A DNA stretch of 64,000 nucleotides, from assembly GCA_027492485.1 (NCBI GenBank), contig JAPUER010000016.1:139388-203387 (forward strand). The letters run 5' to 3'. Position numbers and translations under genes: made by a program. Source of the DNA: Betaproteobacteria bacterium (lineage in GTDB: Bacteria > Pseudomonadota > Gammaproteobacteria > Burkholderiales > Casimicrobiaceae). The notes beneath the pieces were generated by a model. The model worked only from the letters and a program-made list of their open reading frames with translations, did not search any database and had not been told where the DNA came from. Positions 48,828-58,492 of the stretch are shown piece after piece (position 1 is the stretch's first letter; every line of letters starts with the position of its first letter).

Positions 48828-49649
48828 CTACCGGCTGGCGGTATCGTCATCGAGCAATGCTCGCGCCGCCGCCAATGCCTGTCGCGCCCACTCGCGTTCG
48901 CCGAGTTGCGGAACGCGCAGGTAGTTGGGCACTTCGACGCTGACCGGCAGGTCGCCTGGCAGCGTTGTGAACAGACCGCGCAGATCGATCCCGCCTTCGC
49001 CCGGCAACAAGCGTTCCTGGCGCGCCGTGTGGATCAGTTCCTCTTCGGTCGCAGGAATTGCAGCGGGTGCGTCGCAGATCTGCGCGTAGTGCAGCCACCG
49101 GCGCGTAATCGCCGCGATGTCGGCGAGCGTCGTCGCCGAGCGTGCAAAGTGCAGGGCGTCGACCAGTACGCCGGCATAGGCTGGCGAGCCTGCCGTTTCG
49201 ACGATCGCGACCGCGTCACGGGCATTCTTGACGGCGGTCCACGGCATGAATTCGAGATTGGCGCACAGCTTGTAGCTTGCGGTCAACTCGCAGAGTCGTG
49301 CGAAATTTTCAGCGAGCCGGGTCCGGTCCGGGTCATCGCCCACGACCAGCAGCGAATGCGCGCCAAGTGCGGCGCCGGCTTCCAGCAGTGGCACGTACTG
49401 TTGCGGATCGAATCCGCTTCCGATGCGGATGATTTCGAGATCGAACACACTGACGCCGGTATCGCGCAACCGTTGTTGCGTTTCGCGCAGCGCTGCAGCA
49501 TCGCCGATCAGGTGCTGCTGTGGCGCACCGGGCGCATTCGGCAGCAAGCGCAGGCCGACGTGGCTGTAGCCCAGTTCCGCCGCCAGCGTGACCATGTCGG
49601 CGGGTTTCAGTGCGCTGGCGGTGAGGTAGGCGAGCGAGTAGGTACGCAT
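48828..49649 (-). CDS. Sugar phosphate isomerase/epimerase-type TIM barrel
   Basis: 273 residues from ATG 49649; an ATG two codons earlier is also possible. AP_endonuclease_2-type barrel with a plausible metal set: Glu in V-F-D-L-E-I-I-R, Asp and His in L-V-D-A-L-H-F, Asp in Q-I-C-D-A-P and Glu in L-P-G-E-G-G-I-D. Enzymes of this fold include hydroxypyruvate isomerases, inositol-type epimerases and 3-dehydroshikimate dehydratases. It is the last gene of the IclR operon, 17 bases after the NIPSNAP gene. A role on a cyclic hydroxy acid such as a dehydroshikimate-like compound is inferred from the neighbours. Confidence 0.75.
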   Translation of the reverse strand: MRTYSLAYLTASALKPADMVTLAAELGYSHVGLRLLPNAPGAPQQHLIGDAAALRETQQRLRDTGVSVFDLEIIRIGSGFDPQQYVPLLEAGAALGAHSLLVVGDDPDRTRLAENFARLCELTASYKLCANLEFMPWTAVKNARDAVAIVETAGSPAYAGVLVDALHFARSATTLADIAAITRRWLHYAQICDAPAAIPATEEELIHTARQERLLPGEGGIDLRGLFTTLPGDLPVSVEVPNYLRVPQLGEREWARQALAAARALLDDDTASR

Positions 49650-49666
49650 GAGCATTGACCGCCGGA

Positions 49667-50293
49667 CTAGCGCAGCGGCGACACGGCCGTCGGCAGTGCG
49701 ATGGTCGACGTCATCGCCGTCGTCAGCCACGCCGGACCGCCCTTCGGCGGCCAGATGCCCTGCGCGACGGCATCGGCACGCGCCTTGGTGCGGGCGTCGA
49801 GCGACGAGTAGGCCCAGATGTTGGTAAAGCGTAACGGGCCGTCGAGGGCGATCATGGCGATGATGCAGGGCGAGATTTTTTCGCGCTCGGGGACGTACTG
49901 CTGCCACAGATCAACCGTGGGCTGCACGCCGTCGGGCTTGATGCCGTAGGTGCGGATTTCGTATACGGGGCCCAGAATGCCGCTCTCGTCGGACGGACGT
50001 ACCGGCGGCATCCAGTGGAAGGCGCGGTAGCTGTCGAACGTCAGCGACTGATAGAGTGCCGCGCAGCCGAATGCGTCACCGCCGTCATGTGCGCGCTGAC
50101 GTTCCGCCTGCAGGGCTGCCAGGTCGACGAAGCCGCGTAGCACCAGCATCTGGTTCAGGGGGCCGATGTCGGTGAACCAGCAGCCCAGTAGCTGACCGCC
50201 CGCCTGCGGTGCCGTGCAGAAGGCGTGAACACGGCTGGCGGCCTGGGCGGCCGCGCCGAACGGCAGTGTCATGGTGGCGATTTCGTAGTACAT
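49667..50293 (-). CDS. NIPSNAP family protein
   Basis: 208 residues. It holds two ferredoxin-like repeats: one near the N-terminus (M-Y-Y-E-I-A-T-M-T-L), one from about residue 110 beginning V-Y-E-I-R-T-Y-G-I, the clearest NIPSNAP mark. Small alpha-beta-barrel proteins of this type are often found in degradation operons, sometimes as monooxygenase-like or isomerase-like partners; the function is not established. It lies between the flavoprotein and the TIM-barrel gene on the same strand. Confidence 0.82.
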   Translation of the reverse strand: MYYEIATMTLPFGAAAQAASRVHAFCTAPQAGGQLLGCWFTDIGPLNQMLVLRGFVDLAALQAERQRAHDGGDAFGCAALYQSLTFDSYRAFHWMPPVRPSDESGILGPVYEIRTYGIKPDGVQPTVDLWQQYVPEREKISPCIIAMIALDGPLRFTNIWAYSSLDARTKARADAVAQGIWPPKGGPAWLTTAMTSTIALPTAVSPLR

Positions 50294-50365
50294 GATGCGT
50301 CTTGGTCCATGAAGGGAGGAAAGAGGGTAAGCCGGGGGCCACTGCCGGCCTCGGCTGCCGTCGAG

Positions 50366-52123
50366 TTAAACCGTCACGCCGGCTTTGCCGGCAGCATGCC
50401 GTGCTGCCAGGTAACCGAAGGTCATTGCCGGCCCGAGCGTGATGCCGCCGCTCGGGTAGTTGCCGCCCATGATCGAGTTCATGTCGTTGCCGCAGGCATA
50501 GAGTCCGCCAATGGCCTGACCGGCGCCATCGAGAACCTGTGCGTGCTCGTTGGTTACCAGGCCGGCAAAGGTGCCAAGACTGCCCGGCACCACTTTGACC
50601 GCATAGAACGGCGCCGTTTCGATCGCGGCCATACAGGGGTTGGCGCCATTGTGCGCGGCATCGCCCTGAACGCGGTTATAGGGTGTTTTGCCCTTGCCAA
50701 AGTCATCGTCGACCCCGGTTTTTGCCTGTGCGTTGTAGCGTGCAACGGTTGCCATCAATGCGGAAGCCTCGATGCCGCACTCGGGCGCGAGCGCAGCCAG
50801 CGTTCGGCCACGCTTGAGGTAACCCGATCGCAGGTAAGGGCCGAGCGGCAGCGGTGCCGGCTTTGCCGCGCCAAGCCCCCAATGCCGAATGAAACGGTGA
50901 TCGCAAATCAGCCATGCTTCGACCGGCAGCTTGCCGCCACAGTCTTTGAGCAAATCGCTCATGAAATCGTGGTATGAGTTTGCCTCGTTGGTGAACCGTG
51001 CGCCACGACGGTTCACGGCAATCAGGCCGGGTTTGGCGCGTTCGAGCAGGTGGGGGTAGTGCCCGACGCTGCCATCCCGCCGCGGCACCAACGAGACGGG
51101 TGCAAGTGCCGCGGCCGACGCTTGGCGTGACGACACGTGACCGCCGGTAGCTTCACCGACGCGAAGCCCGTCGCCGGTACACGACGTGGCGGCGGCCGAC
51201 CAGTGCTCGGTGCCGGACGGCGCATGCGGCAGCAATTGCCGCTTGCGTGCGCTGTCATGCGGAAATCCGCCACAGGCGAGGACAACGCCACGGCTTGCCC
51301 GGATTTCTATCTCGCCGCGCGCCGTGCGGACGATTGCACCAGCAACGGCGCCGCCCGCGTGTTGATCGGCGCCGACGAGGCCGACAAGTGCGCTGTTCAG
51401 CCGAATTTCCACGCCGCGGTCGAACGCGGATTGCGCCAGTGCCGCAACCAGCGCATTGCCGTTGACCAGGTGCATGCCGCGGCCATGCAGCATGCGGTCG
51501 CGGCCATGACGCAACACGCGCCCGGCGACATACGCGAACGAACGCCAGGTTCGCATCGCGTTGAAGAAATGGCGGATGTCCGCGCCCGAGGCGATGCCCA
51601 TGCCCCACGGCGCAGTTTCCCCGAGCGGTGGCTTCAGCCCGGCGATGTGTTTGCCTAGCCGCCGACCGTCGAACGGTGCGGCGCACAAGCTGCGTCCGCC
51701 GGTGGCGGCGTCGGGCGTGTTGCCGTGAAAATCGGGGATCAGATTGCCGTCGATGAACTGCAACGCCGTTTGTTCCCGAAAGAATCTCACCATGTCGGGG
51801 CCGTGGGCAAGAAAGGCGCGTAGCAACGATTCGTCGAAATGACCGCCAAGTTCGTGGCGCAGATAGTTGAGCGGTGCATCCGCGCCTTCGACGATGCCGG
51901 CTTCGACGGCCAGCGGGTTGCGCGGAATCCACATCCAGCCGCCCGACCAGGCCGTGGTGCCACCGAACTGCCCATCCTTCTCGATGACAATTACTTTGAG
52001 GCCCGCATGTGCAGCGACCACGGCGGTCGACAGCCCGCCGGCACCGGAGCCCGCGACCAGCAGATCGCAATGCTCGACCGGTCGCATCGGCGCCTGCGGC
52101 GCGATCGCGGTGTCAGGCTGCAT
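50366..52123 (-). CDS. KstD-like FAD-dependent dehydrogenase (copy 1)
   Basis: 585 residues from the ATG at 52123, which overlaps the end of iclR by 11 bases. N-terminal FAD fold L-L-V-A-G-S-G-A-G-G-L-S (21-32) then G-G-T-T-A-W-S-G-G-W-M-W-I-P. At the C-terminus N-Y-P-S-G-G-I-T-L-G-P-A-M-T-F-G-Y holds a Tyr (Y556) placed like the enolising Tyr of 3-ketosteroid 1-dehydrogenase. It probably desaturates a carbon-carbon bond next to a ketone. Low-complexity is absent and length is close to its paralogue at 54019. No steroid degradation genes are seen nearby, so a steroid substrate is unlikely. Confidence 0.87.
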   Translation of the reverse strand: MQPDTAIAPQAPMRPVEHCDLLVAGSGAGGLSTAVVAAHAGLKVIVIEKDGQFGGTTAWSGGWMWIPRNPLAVEAGIVEGADAPLNYLRHELGGHFDESLLRAFLAHGPDMVRFFREQTALQFIDGNLIPDFHGNTPDAATGGRSLCAAPFDGRRLGKHIAGLKPPLGETAPWGMGIASGADIRHFFNAMRTWRSFAYVAGRVLRHGRDRMLHGRGMHLVNGNALVAALAQSAFDRGVEIRLNSALVGLVGADQHAGGAVAGAIVRTARGEIEIRASRGVVLACGGFPHDSARKRQLLPHAPSGTEHWSAAATSCTGDGLRVGEATGGHVSSRQASAAALAPVSLVPRRDGSVGHYPHLLERAKPGLIAVNRRGARFTNEANSYHDFMSDLLKDCGGKLPVEAWLICDHRFIRHWGLGAAKPAPLPLGPYLRSGYLKRGRTLAALAPECGIEASALMATVARYNAQAKTGVDDDFGKGKTPYNRVQGDAAHNGANPCMAAIETAPFYAVKVVPGSLGTFAGLVTNEHAQVLDGAGQAIGGLYACGNDMNSIMGGNYPSGGITLGPAMTFGYLAARHAAGKAGVTV

Positions 52124-52949
52124 AAATGGGTTTCGCTGCGCCGCCCGCGGAGTTCGGTGTCGCGCCACGGCCAGCCCGACTGAGGAAAGGCGAGGCGCTG
52201 CTTGCGGCCGCCAGTTGGGCCGCGAACGAGAGCAGCTCCGGCGCCAGCGCCTGCATTCGTGCTTCGGTAAAGCGGACCGTCGGCCCGGCAATGCTGACTA
52301 CACCCAGCGGCGGTTGACCGGCCAGGCGGACCGGTGCCGCCATTGCGTTGAGTCCGGCGGTGTAGGTTTCGACAGTGATGCTGTAGCCACGCTCGCGTGC
52401 CCTCTGGACGTGGGCGAGCACTGCCTGCACGGTGGTCGGTGCGTTGGGGCCGAACTCGTCGGCGCGGCCGAGTTCCTGACTTGCCAGCAGTCGCAGGGCT
52501 TCTTCATCGCTTAGCGCCGACATCCAGGCAATGCCAGACGATGAACAGGAGAGTCGCGCGTCGCTGCCCATATCCGGGTCATAGCGCAAGCCCTGCCGCG
52601 CGCCCTGCGCACGGGCAACCCAGGTCAGGCGCTGGCCGTCGATTACCGACAGCCGTACCAGTTCGCCGGAAATCTCCGCCAGACGGTCAAGCAGCGGCTG
52701 CGCGACATCGACGATGCCGGTATTGCTGAGGAAGCTGAGCCCGAGCGACACCAGCTTCGTTGTCAGCACATAGTCGCCGTGATCCCGCGTCTGCCGCACA
52801 TAGCCGCAGCGAAGCAGATCGGTGAGCAGCCGGTGGGTTGCACTGCGCGGAATGCCGAGCTGATCGGCAATGGCGGCGAGTTCGAGCGGCTCGCCGCGCT
52901 GCGCCAGCAATTCCAGGATGGCCAGTGTGCGTTCAAGGATGCCGTTCAT
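52113..52949 (-). CDS. IclR-family transcriptional regulator
   Basis: 278 residues. The N-terminal winged helix (L-E-L-L-A-Q-R-G-E-P-L-E-L-A-A-I-A, then I-P-R-S-A-T-H-R-L-L) covers residues 1-60, and the effector domain (about 75-250) carries A-P-V-R and the final G-P-T-V-R-F. It is the first gene of the minus-strand operon and divergent from the AroE-like gene. The intergenic palindromes at 53116-53148 are probable binding sites. IclR relatives often respond to aromatic or ring acids. Confidence 0.92.
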   Translation of the reverse strand: MNGILERTLAILELLAQRGEPLELAAIADQLGIPRSATHRLLTDLLRCGYVRQTRDHGDYVLTTKLVSLGLSFLSNTGIVDVAQPLLDRLAEISGELVRLSVIDGQRLTWVARAQGARQGLRYDPDMGSDARLSCSSSGIAWMSALSDEEALRLLASQELGRADEFGPNAPTTVQAVLAHVQRARERGYSITVETYTAGLNAMAAPVRLAGQPPLGVVSIAGPTVRFTEARMQALAPELLSFAAQLAAASSASPFLSRAGRGATPNSAGGAAKPIYAA

Positions 52950-53115
52950 CTTGTCCTTTCAATCAGCGTCGCGCAGCGGCGGCCATCTGCCTTCCGCCCG
53001 TCCGCCGTGTGGCGGGCGATTGGATTGTTTACGAGCCCACGCACGGCTGTGGTGGCTGCCAAAACAGCCCGGGGCGTTTGCCCTAAAAAATCACGCCCGT
53101 GAATCAATGTTGAAA

Positions 53116-53148
53116 TGGAATTAAATTCAATAATGGAATAATATTCCA
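53116..53148. promoter_or_regulatory. Tandem IclR-type operators in the divergent promoter
   Basis: Site B (53134-53148) TGGAATAATATTCCA has perfect 7-bp arms. Site A (53116-53130) TGGAATTAAATTCAA is nearly palindromic. They lie 18 bases apart start to start. The pattern is close to the E. coli IclR consensus TGGAAAT-n-ATTTCCA. Confidence 0.65.
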
Positions 53149-53149
53149 A
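53120..53149 (-). promoter_or_regulatory. Putative iclR promoter
   Basis: Minus strand: -35 TTGGAA (53144-53149), 18-base spacer, -10 TTTAAT (53120-53125). The -10 lies within operator A and the -35 within operator B, so binding would shut off iclR. A weaker opposite promoter (TTCCAA at 53144-53149 and TAAAAT at 53167-53172, spacer 17) could serve the AroE-like gene. Confidence 0.45.
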
Positions 53150-53222
53150 TTAAGAAAAAAAGCAAGTAAAATCAATTCACTATTCGTATGTCAACCGGCA
53201 AGCCGGCCGTGGTGGAAGAAAA

Positions 53223-54017
53223 ATGATCGAAACTCTCAATGGCGCAACCCGTGTCCACTTTATCGTCGGCGACCCCATTGCGCAGGTGAAATCGCCGGCT
53301 GGTGTGACGCGGGCTTTCAGCGAGCACCAACAGAACGCAATCGTGGTGCCGGCGCACGTTACGCCGGCCGACCTGGCGAGCTGGCTGCGCGGCGCCTCTC
53401 TGGCGCGCAATGTCGACGGCATCATCGTGACCGTGCCACACAAATTTGCCTGCTGCGATTTGTGCAGTACCACGTCCGATCGTGCACGCTTCCTGAGCAC
53501 CGTAAACACCATGCGCCGTAACCCTGACGGCAGCTGGCATGGCGACATGTTCGACGGCCTGGGGTTCGTCGCCGCAATGCGTGACAACGGCTGTGAACCC
53601 CAGGGCAAACGCGCGTTGCTGGTCGGCGCCGGTGGTGCCGGCTCGGCCATCGCCCATGCGCTGGTGATGGCCGGCGTCAGCGCGCTCGCCATTCACGACG
53701 AGGACGCGGCACGCCGCACGTCGCTGGTCGACCGGCTGGCCGGGCTTGGCCGCAGACCGGTGACGCACGGCAGTGCGGACCCGGGTGGCTACGACATCGT
53801 GCTCAATGCAACACCGGTCGGCATGAAAGAAAACGACCCCTATCCACTGGATGTCGCAAGGCTGAAGGCGACGATGTTTGTCGGCTGCGTCATCACGGTG
53901 CCGGCCATCACGCCTTTGATCGCGGCCGCGCGGCAACTCGGCTGTCGCACGATGACGGGCGCGGACATGTTTGGCCGGGTGCGCGATTTGATGGTCGATT
54001 TTCTGCTCGGAGCCTGA
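53223..54017 (+). CDS. AroE-like (shikimate dehydrogenase family) oxidoreductase
   Basis: 264 residues. AroE fold: G-D-P-I-A-Q-V-K-S-P (16-25), catalytic Lys74 in V-T-V-P-H-K-F, N95 in V-N-T, Asp111 in D-M-F-D-G-L-G-F, NADP loop G-A-G-G-A-G-S. Unlike E. coli AroE, one of the two shikimate-carboxylate Ser (Ser14 equivalent) is Val22, the other (Ser24) remains, and the C-terminal Gln (Q244 equivalent) is missing. This suggests a related but different ring hydroxy acid. It starts a two-gene operon with the KstD-like flavoprotein, one base apart. Confidence 0.85.
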   Translation: MIETLNGATRVHFIVGDPIAQVKSPAGVTRAFSEHQQNAIVVPAHVTPADLASWLRGASLARNVDGIIVTVPHKFACCDLCSTTSDRARFLSTVNTMRRNPDGSWHGDMFDGLGFVAAMRDNGCEPQGKRALLVGAGGAGSAIAHALVMAGVSALAIHDEDAARRTSLVDRLAGLGRRPVTHGSADPGGYDIVLNATPVGMKENDPYPLDVARLKATMFVGCVITVPAITPLIAAARQLGCRTMTGADMFGRVRDLMVDFLLGA

Positions 54018-54018
54018 G

Positions 54019-55797
54019 ATGGACGCCTCCCTGCAATCGCTCGCCGAGCACGATAGCTTTGACGTGGTGGTGATCGGTGCCGGTGGCGCTGGAATGTCGG
54101 CGGCGCTGTTCGCGGCGATTGACGGCGCCAGGGTGCTGCTGGTTGAGCGTACCGAATACCTGGGTGGCACCACTGCGCTGTCGGCGGCGACCAGTTGGGT
54201 GCCACTCAGCAAGCCGGGGCTTGCCGTCGACCCGAGCGACAATTACGACAAGGTGCTGGGCTTCCTTGATCGCGCGGTTGGCGCGCGCGCGCCGCGTGCC
54301 CTGCGCGAGGCCTTTCTGGCCAACGGTCACAAGGCCGTTGCCAAGCTGGAGGAAAACAGCCACGTGCAGTACCAGGTGCGGCCGTTGCACCCGGACTACA
54401 TGACCGAATTGCCGGGCTCCGTGCTGCGTGGCCGCGCGATCGAGCCGAAACCGTTCGACGGCCGCCGGCTCGGCAGGATGCTCCGGCTGATCCGGCCGCC
54501 CATCCCGGAATTCACGGTGCTCGGCGGCATGATGGTCGACCGCGACGACATCGGGCACCTGCTGAACGTGAGCAAATCGTTGCGCTCGTTCCGCTATGCA
54601 GCGCGCATCATCCTGCGTCATCAGATGGATCGTTTGCTGCACGGTCGCAGCACCCGCCTGGTGATGGGCAACGCACTCATCGGCCGTTTGCTGTTGTCGT
54701 TGCACGAGCGCCGGGTCACGATCGTCACCCGCTGCAACGTGACCGCGCTGCAAACGCGGGCGACGGCATCGGCGGGCGTGCAGGTGACCGGCGTCGTGCT
54801 CGAGCAGGATGGCGTGCGGCGCGAGGTGACGGTGGGCGGTGGCGTGATTCTCGCCAGCGGCGGCTTCAATCGCCACCCTGATCGGCGCGCCGGGTGGCTG
54901 CCCGGCATCAGTGCATTGTGGAGTCCAGCGGCACCGGGCCATACCGGCAGCGCCCAGGATCTCGCCGTTGCCATCGGCGCCGGCTATGGCGCGGACACGG
55001 TCGCCGCGGATGCGACGGATAGCGGCCGCGTGCTGAGTCATGCCTTCTGGGCGCCGGTGTCGATTCGCACTCGTGCCGACGGCAGCGTTGCGGCCTTCCC
55101 CCACTTTGTGATGGACCGGGGCAAGCCGGGCATGATCACCGTGAATCAGCGCGGCGAGCGTTTTGTCAACGAATCGACCTCCTATCACCTGTTCGGTCTC
55201 GCCATGCAGGCGGCGAATCGGGAGACGCCGAGCATTCCGGCGTGGCTGCTTTGTGATGCGACGGCACTCGCGCGCTACGGTCTCGGCATGATCCGACCGG
55301 GGGCGAAAGATGGAGGCAGCATCGCGCCCTACCTCGCCGACGGCTATCTGACGCGCGGTCAAACCATCGCTGAACTGGCCACAAAGATAGGTGCCGATCC
55401 GGCCGTGCTGGCGGCCACGATCGAACGCTTCAACGCAGCAGCAGACCAGGGTGTCGATGCCGATTTCCAGCGCGGCAGCACCGATTATCAGCGTGCGAAT
55501 GGGGACGGCACGCGAGACGGCAAAAATCCGTGCCTCGGCGCACTACGCAGTGGCCCGTTCTACGCGATCCGTCTCTACCCGGGGGATATCGGCGCTTCAA
55601 CGGGGTTGCGCACGGATGCGAGCGCAAGGGTTCTCGATCGATCGGGCAAGCCAATCGCGGGCCTGTACGCCTGCGGCAACGACATGCACTCGATCATGGG
55701 GGGCACCTACCCGGCGCCCGGCATCACGATCGGTCCGGGCCTCACCTTCGCGTATCTGGCGGCGGAAGACGCGGTGGCGCGCAGCGGCGTCACCTGA
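54019..55797 (+). CDS. KstD-like FAD-dependent dehydrogenase (copy 2)
   Basis: 592 residues. FAD fold V-V-V-I-G-A-G-G-A-G-M-S (16-27), G-G-T-T-A-L-S-A-A-T-S-W-V-P, and C-terminal G-G-T-Y-P-A-P-G-I-T-I-G-P with Tyr564 in the position of the KstD enolising Tyr. It is paralogous to the gene at 50366 on the opposite strand. It begins one base after the AroE-like stop, so the two are co-translated. Together with the upstream dehydrogenase this fits oxidation of an alcohol to a ketone followed by ring desaturation. A second desaturase could complete a route to an aromatic ring. Confidence 0.87.
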   Translation: MDASLQSLAEHDSFDVVVIGAGGAGMSAALFAAIDGARVLLVERTEYLGGTTALSAATSWVPLSKPGLAVDPSDNYDKVLGFLDRAVGARAPRALREAFLANGHKAVAKLEENSHVQYQVRPLHPDYMTELPGSVLRGRAIEPKPFDGRRLGRMLRLIRPPIPEFTVLGGMMVDRDDIGHLLNVSKSLRSFRYAARIILRHQMDRLLHGRSTRLVMGNALIGRLLLSLHERRVTIVTRCNVTALQTRATASAGVQVTGVVLEQDGVRREVTVGGGVILASGGFNRHPDRRAGWLPGISALWSPAAPGHTGSAQDLAVAIGAGYGADTVAADATDSGRVLSHAFWAPVSIRTRADGSVAAFPHFVMDRGKPGMITVNQRGERFVNESTSYHLFGLAMQAANRETPSIPAWLLCDATALARYGLGMIRPGAKDGGSIAPYLADGYLTRGQTIAELATKIGADPAVLAATIERFNAAADQGVDADFQRGSTDYQRANGDGTRDGKNPCLGALRSGPFYAIRLYPGDIGASTGLRTDASARVLDRSGKPIAGLYACGNDMHSIMGGTYPAPGITIGPGLTFAYLAAEDAVARSGVT

Positions 55798-55853
55798 CGC
55801 AGACGGCAGCGCGGCGTTGCCGCCGCCGAGTGTGCCGTCGGCTGCCGTCTGCG
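55798..55853. terminator. Large palindrome between convergent genes
   Basis: Perfect 13-bp arms CGCAGACGGCAGC (55798-55810) and GCTGCCGTCTGCG (55841-55853), with a smaller GCGGC-GTT-GCCGC hairpin in the loop. It fills the gap between the stop codons of the flavoprotein (55797) and gdhA (55858). No T run follows on either strand. Confidence 0.55.
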
Positions 55854-55857
55854 CAAC

Positions 55858-57135
<1,278 letters not shown>

Positions 57136-57462
57136 CGTTGATCCAGGGTAAGGATGAAAACCCTGCAATGTAGGGGTAGCTAGCTGCGGCGTGCAATGTC
57201 GGACAATGCCTATACTGACATGCGTTATGCGCGATTCCTACTATGCAATATGCAATTCTCATTGCAAGTGGGAATGCGGTGTGTCACATTAGGTCTCGCG
57301 CACAAAATGGAGCCAGCCGGGTGGCGGATGGCGGCGGATTTCGATGGTAATCGGTCATCGTCACCCGGTCGCGGAGGCAGCCCGGTGTCGCAAGCGGTAC
57401 ATTCGCAAGCGCACGACGCGTGGCCGAATGCGGCCGACCTTGCTTTTCGGGAGTAGCGAACG
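57136..57462. promoter_or_regulatory. 327-bp divergent control region of gdhA and the binding-protein gene
   Basis: No gene seen. TGCAAT occurs at 57244-57249 and 57251-57256, and with ATTGCA (57261-57266) forms a perfect 6-4-6 inverted repeat, a possible regulator site for the divergent pair. No clean sigma-70 promoter is recognisable; gdhA may use TATAGG-like elements near 57200. Confidence 0.4.
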
Positions 57463-58335
57463 ATGTTGCGAAGTTCTGGGTCGAGGACGTTGGGATTGCT
57501 GGCAGCGCTTGCGTTCTCTGCATGGAGTCATGCCGATACGCTATCGGAGGTTCGCGAGCGCGGCGAGTTTCGCCTCGGTCATCGCGAGAGTTCATCGCCG
57601 TTCTCGTATGTCAACGAGAAGGGAGACGCGGTTGGCTATTCGGTCGATATTTGTCTGAAGGTTTTCGATCAGGTCAAGGCGGAGTTGAAGCGCCCGGACC
57701 TGAAAGTCAAGTTCGTGGCGTTGAAGCCGGCCGACCGCATTGCCGCAGTCAAAGACGGGCGGGTCGATGTCGAGTGCGGGTCCACCACCAATACGGTTGC
57801 GCGGCAGAAAGACGTCGCCTTCAGCTACACCACCTTCATGGCCGGCGCGCGCCTGCTGGCAAAGAAGACGTCTAACCTGAAAGACCTTGCCGACCTGCGC
57901 GGCAAGACAGTCGTGGTGACCGAAAAAACCACGACCGAATCGTTGATCAAGCAGATGAGCTCGGAACGCAACCTGAATTTCAAGATACTGATCGCCAAGG
58001 ATCATGCCGAAGGATTTGCGCGGATGGACTCCGGCGAGGCAATGGCGGTGGCCAACGATGACGCGCTGCTGTTCGGGCTGGTCGGCAAGGCGAAAGATCC
58101 GACCGCCTACGATTTCGTCGGCAAGTACATCTCGGTCGAGCCTTACGGCATCATGTACCGCAAGGGCGATCCGGCGTTCGAAAAGCTGATCGACAGCGCG
58201 ATTGCCAACCTGTTCAACACGGGGCAACTGAAGTCGATTTACGCCAAGTGGTTCGAGAGCGGCACCTTCAAACTGCCGATGAACCAGTACATGAAAGAAA
58301 ACCTCAAGTTGCCCAACAAGTACGGCGTGCAGTAG
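57463..58335 (+). CDS. Amino acid ABC transporter substrate-binding protein (glutamate/aspartate type)
   Basis: 290 residues with GGGAG before the start and a signal peptide (1-24, ending S-H-A). The mature protein is of the family 3 type: R-G-E-F-R-L-G-H-R-E-S-S-S-P-F-S-Y, then G-Y-S-V-D-I-C near residue 63 and K-D-G-R-V-D-V-E-C-G-S-T-T-N-T. The C-terminal F-K-L-P-M-N is like GltI. The R-E-S-S and S-T-T-N-T segments resemble dicarboxylic amino acid binders. Permease and ATPase are not adjacent: purL follows. Confidence 0.87.
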   Translation: MLRSSGSRTLGLLAALAFSAWSHADTLSEVRERGEFRLGHRESSSPFSYVNEKGDAVGYSVDICLKVFDQVKAELKRPDLKVKFVALKPADRIAAVKDGRVDVECGSTTNTVARQKDVAFSYTTFMAGARLLAKKTSNLKDLADLRGKTVVVTEKTTTESLIKQMSSERNLNFKILIAKDHAEGFARMDSGEAMAVANDDALLFGLVGKAKDPTAYDFVGKYISVEPYGIMYRKGDPAFEKLIDSAIANLFNTGQLKSIYAKWFESGTFKLPMNQYMKENLKLPNKYGVQ

Positions 58336-58492
58336 AGCTTGCAGGCACCGCCGGACGCCGTGCGCGGCGCCCGTGCGGAACGCAGCCCGGCCGCGCGGCG
58401 GCGGATTGCGCAACCGCTAAAATCCAGTTTTCCGCATCGGCTTCTGGCGCGCTGGTTTCGGCCCGACGCGCCCGACGCATACCGCCTCGCGC

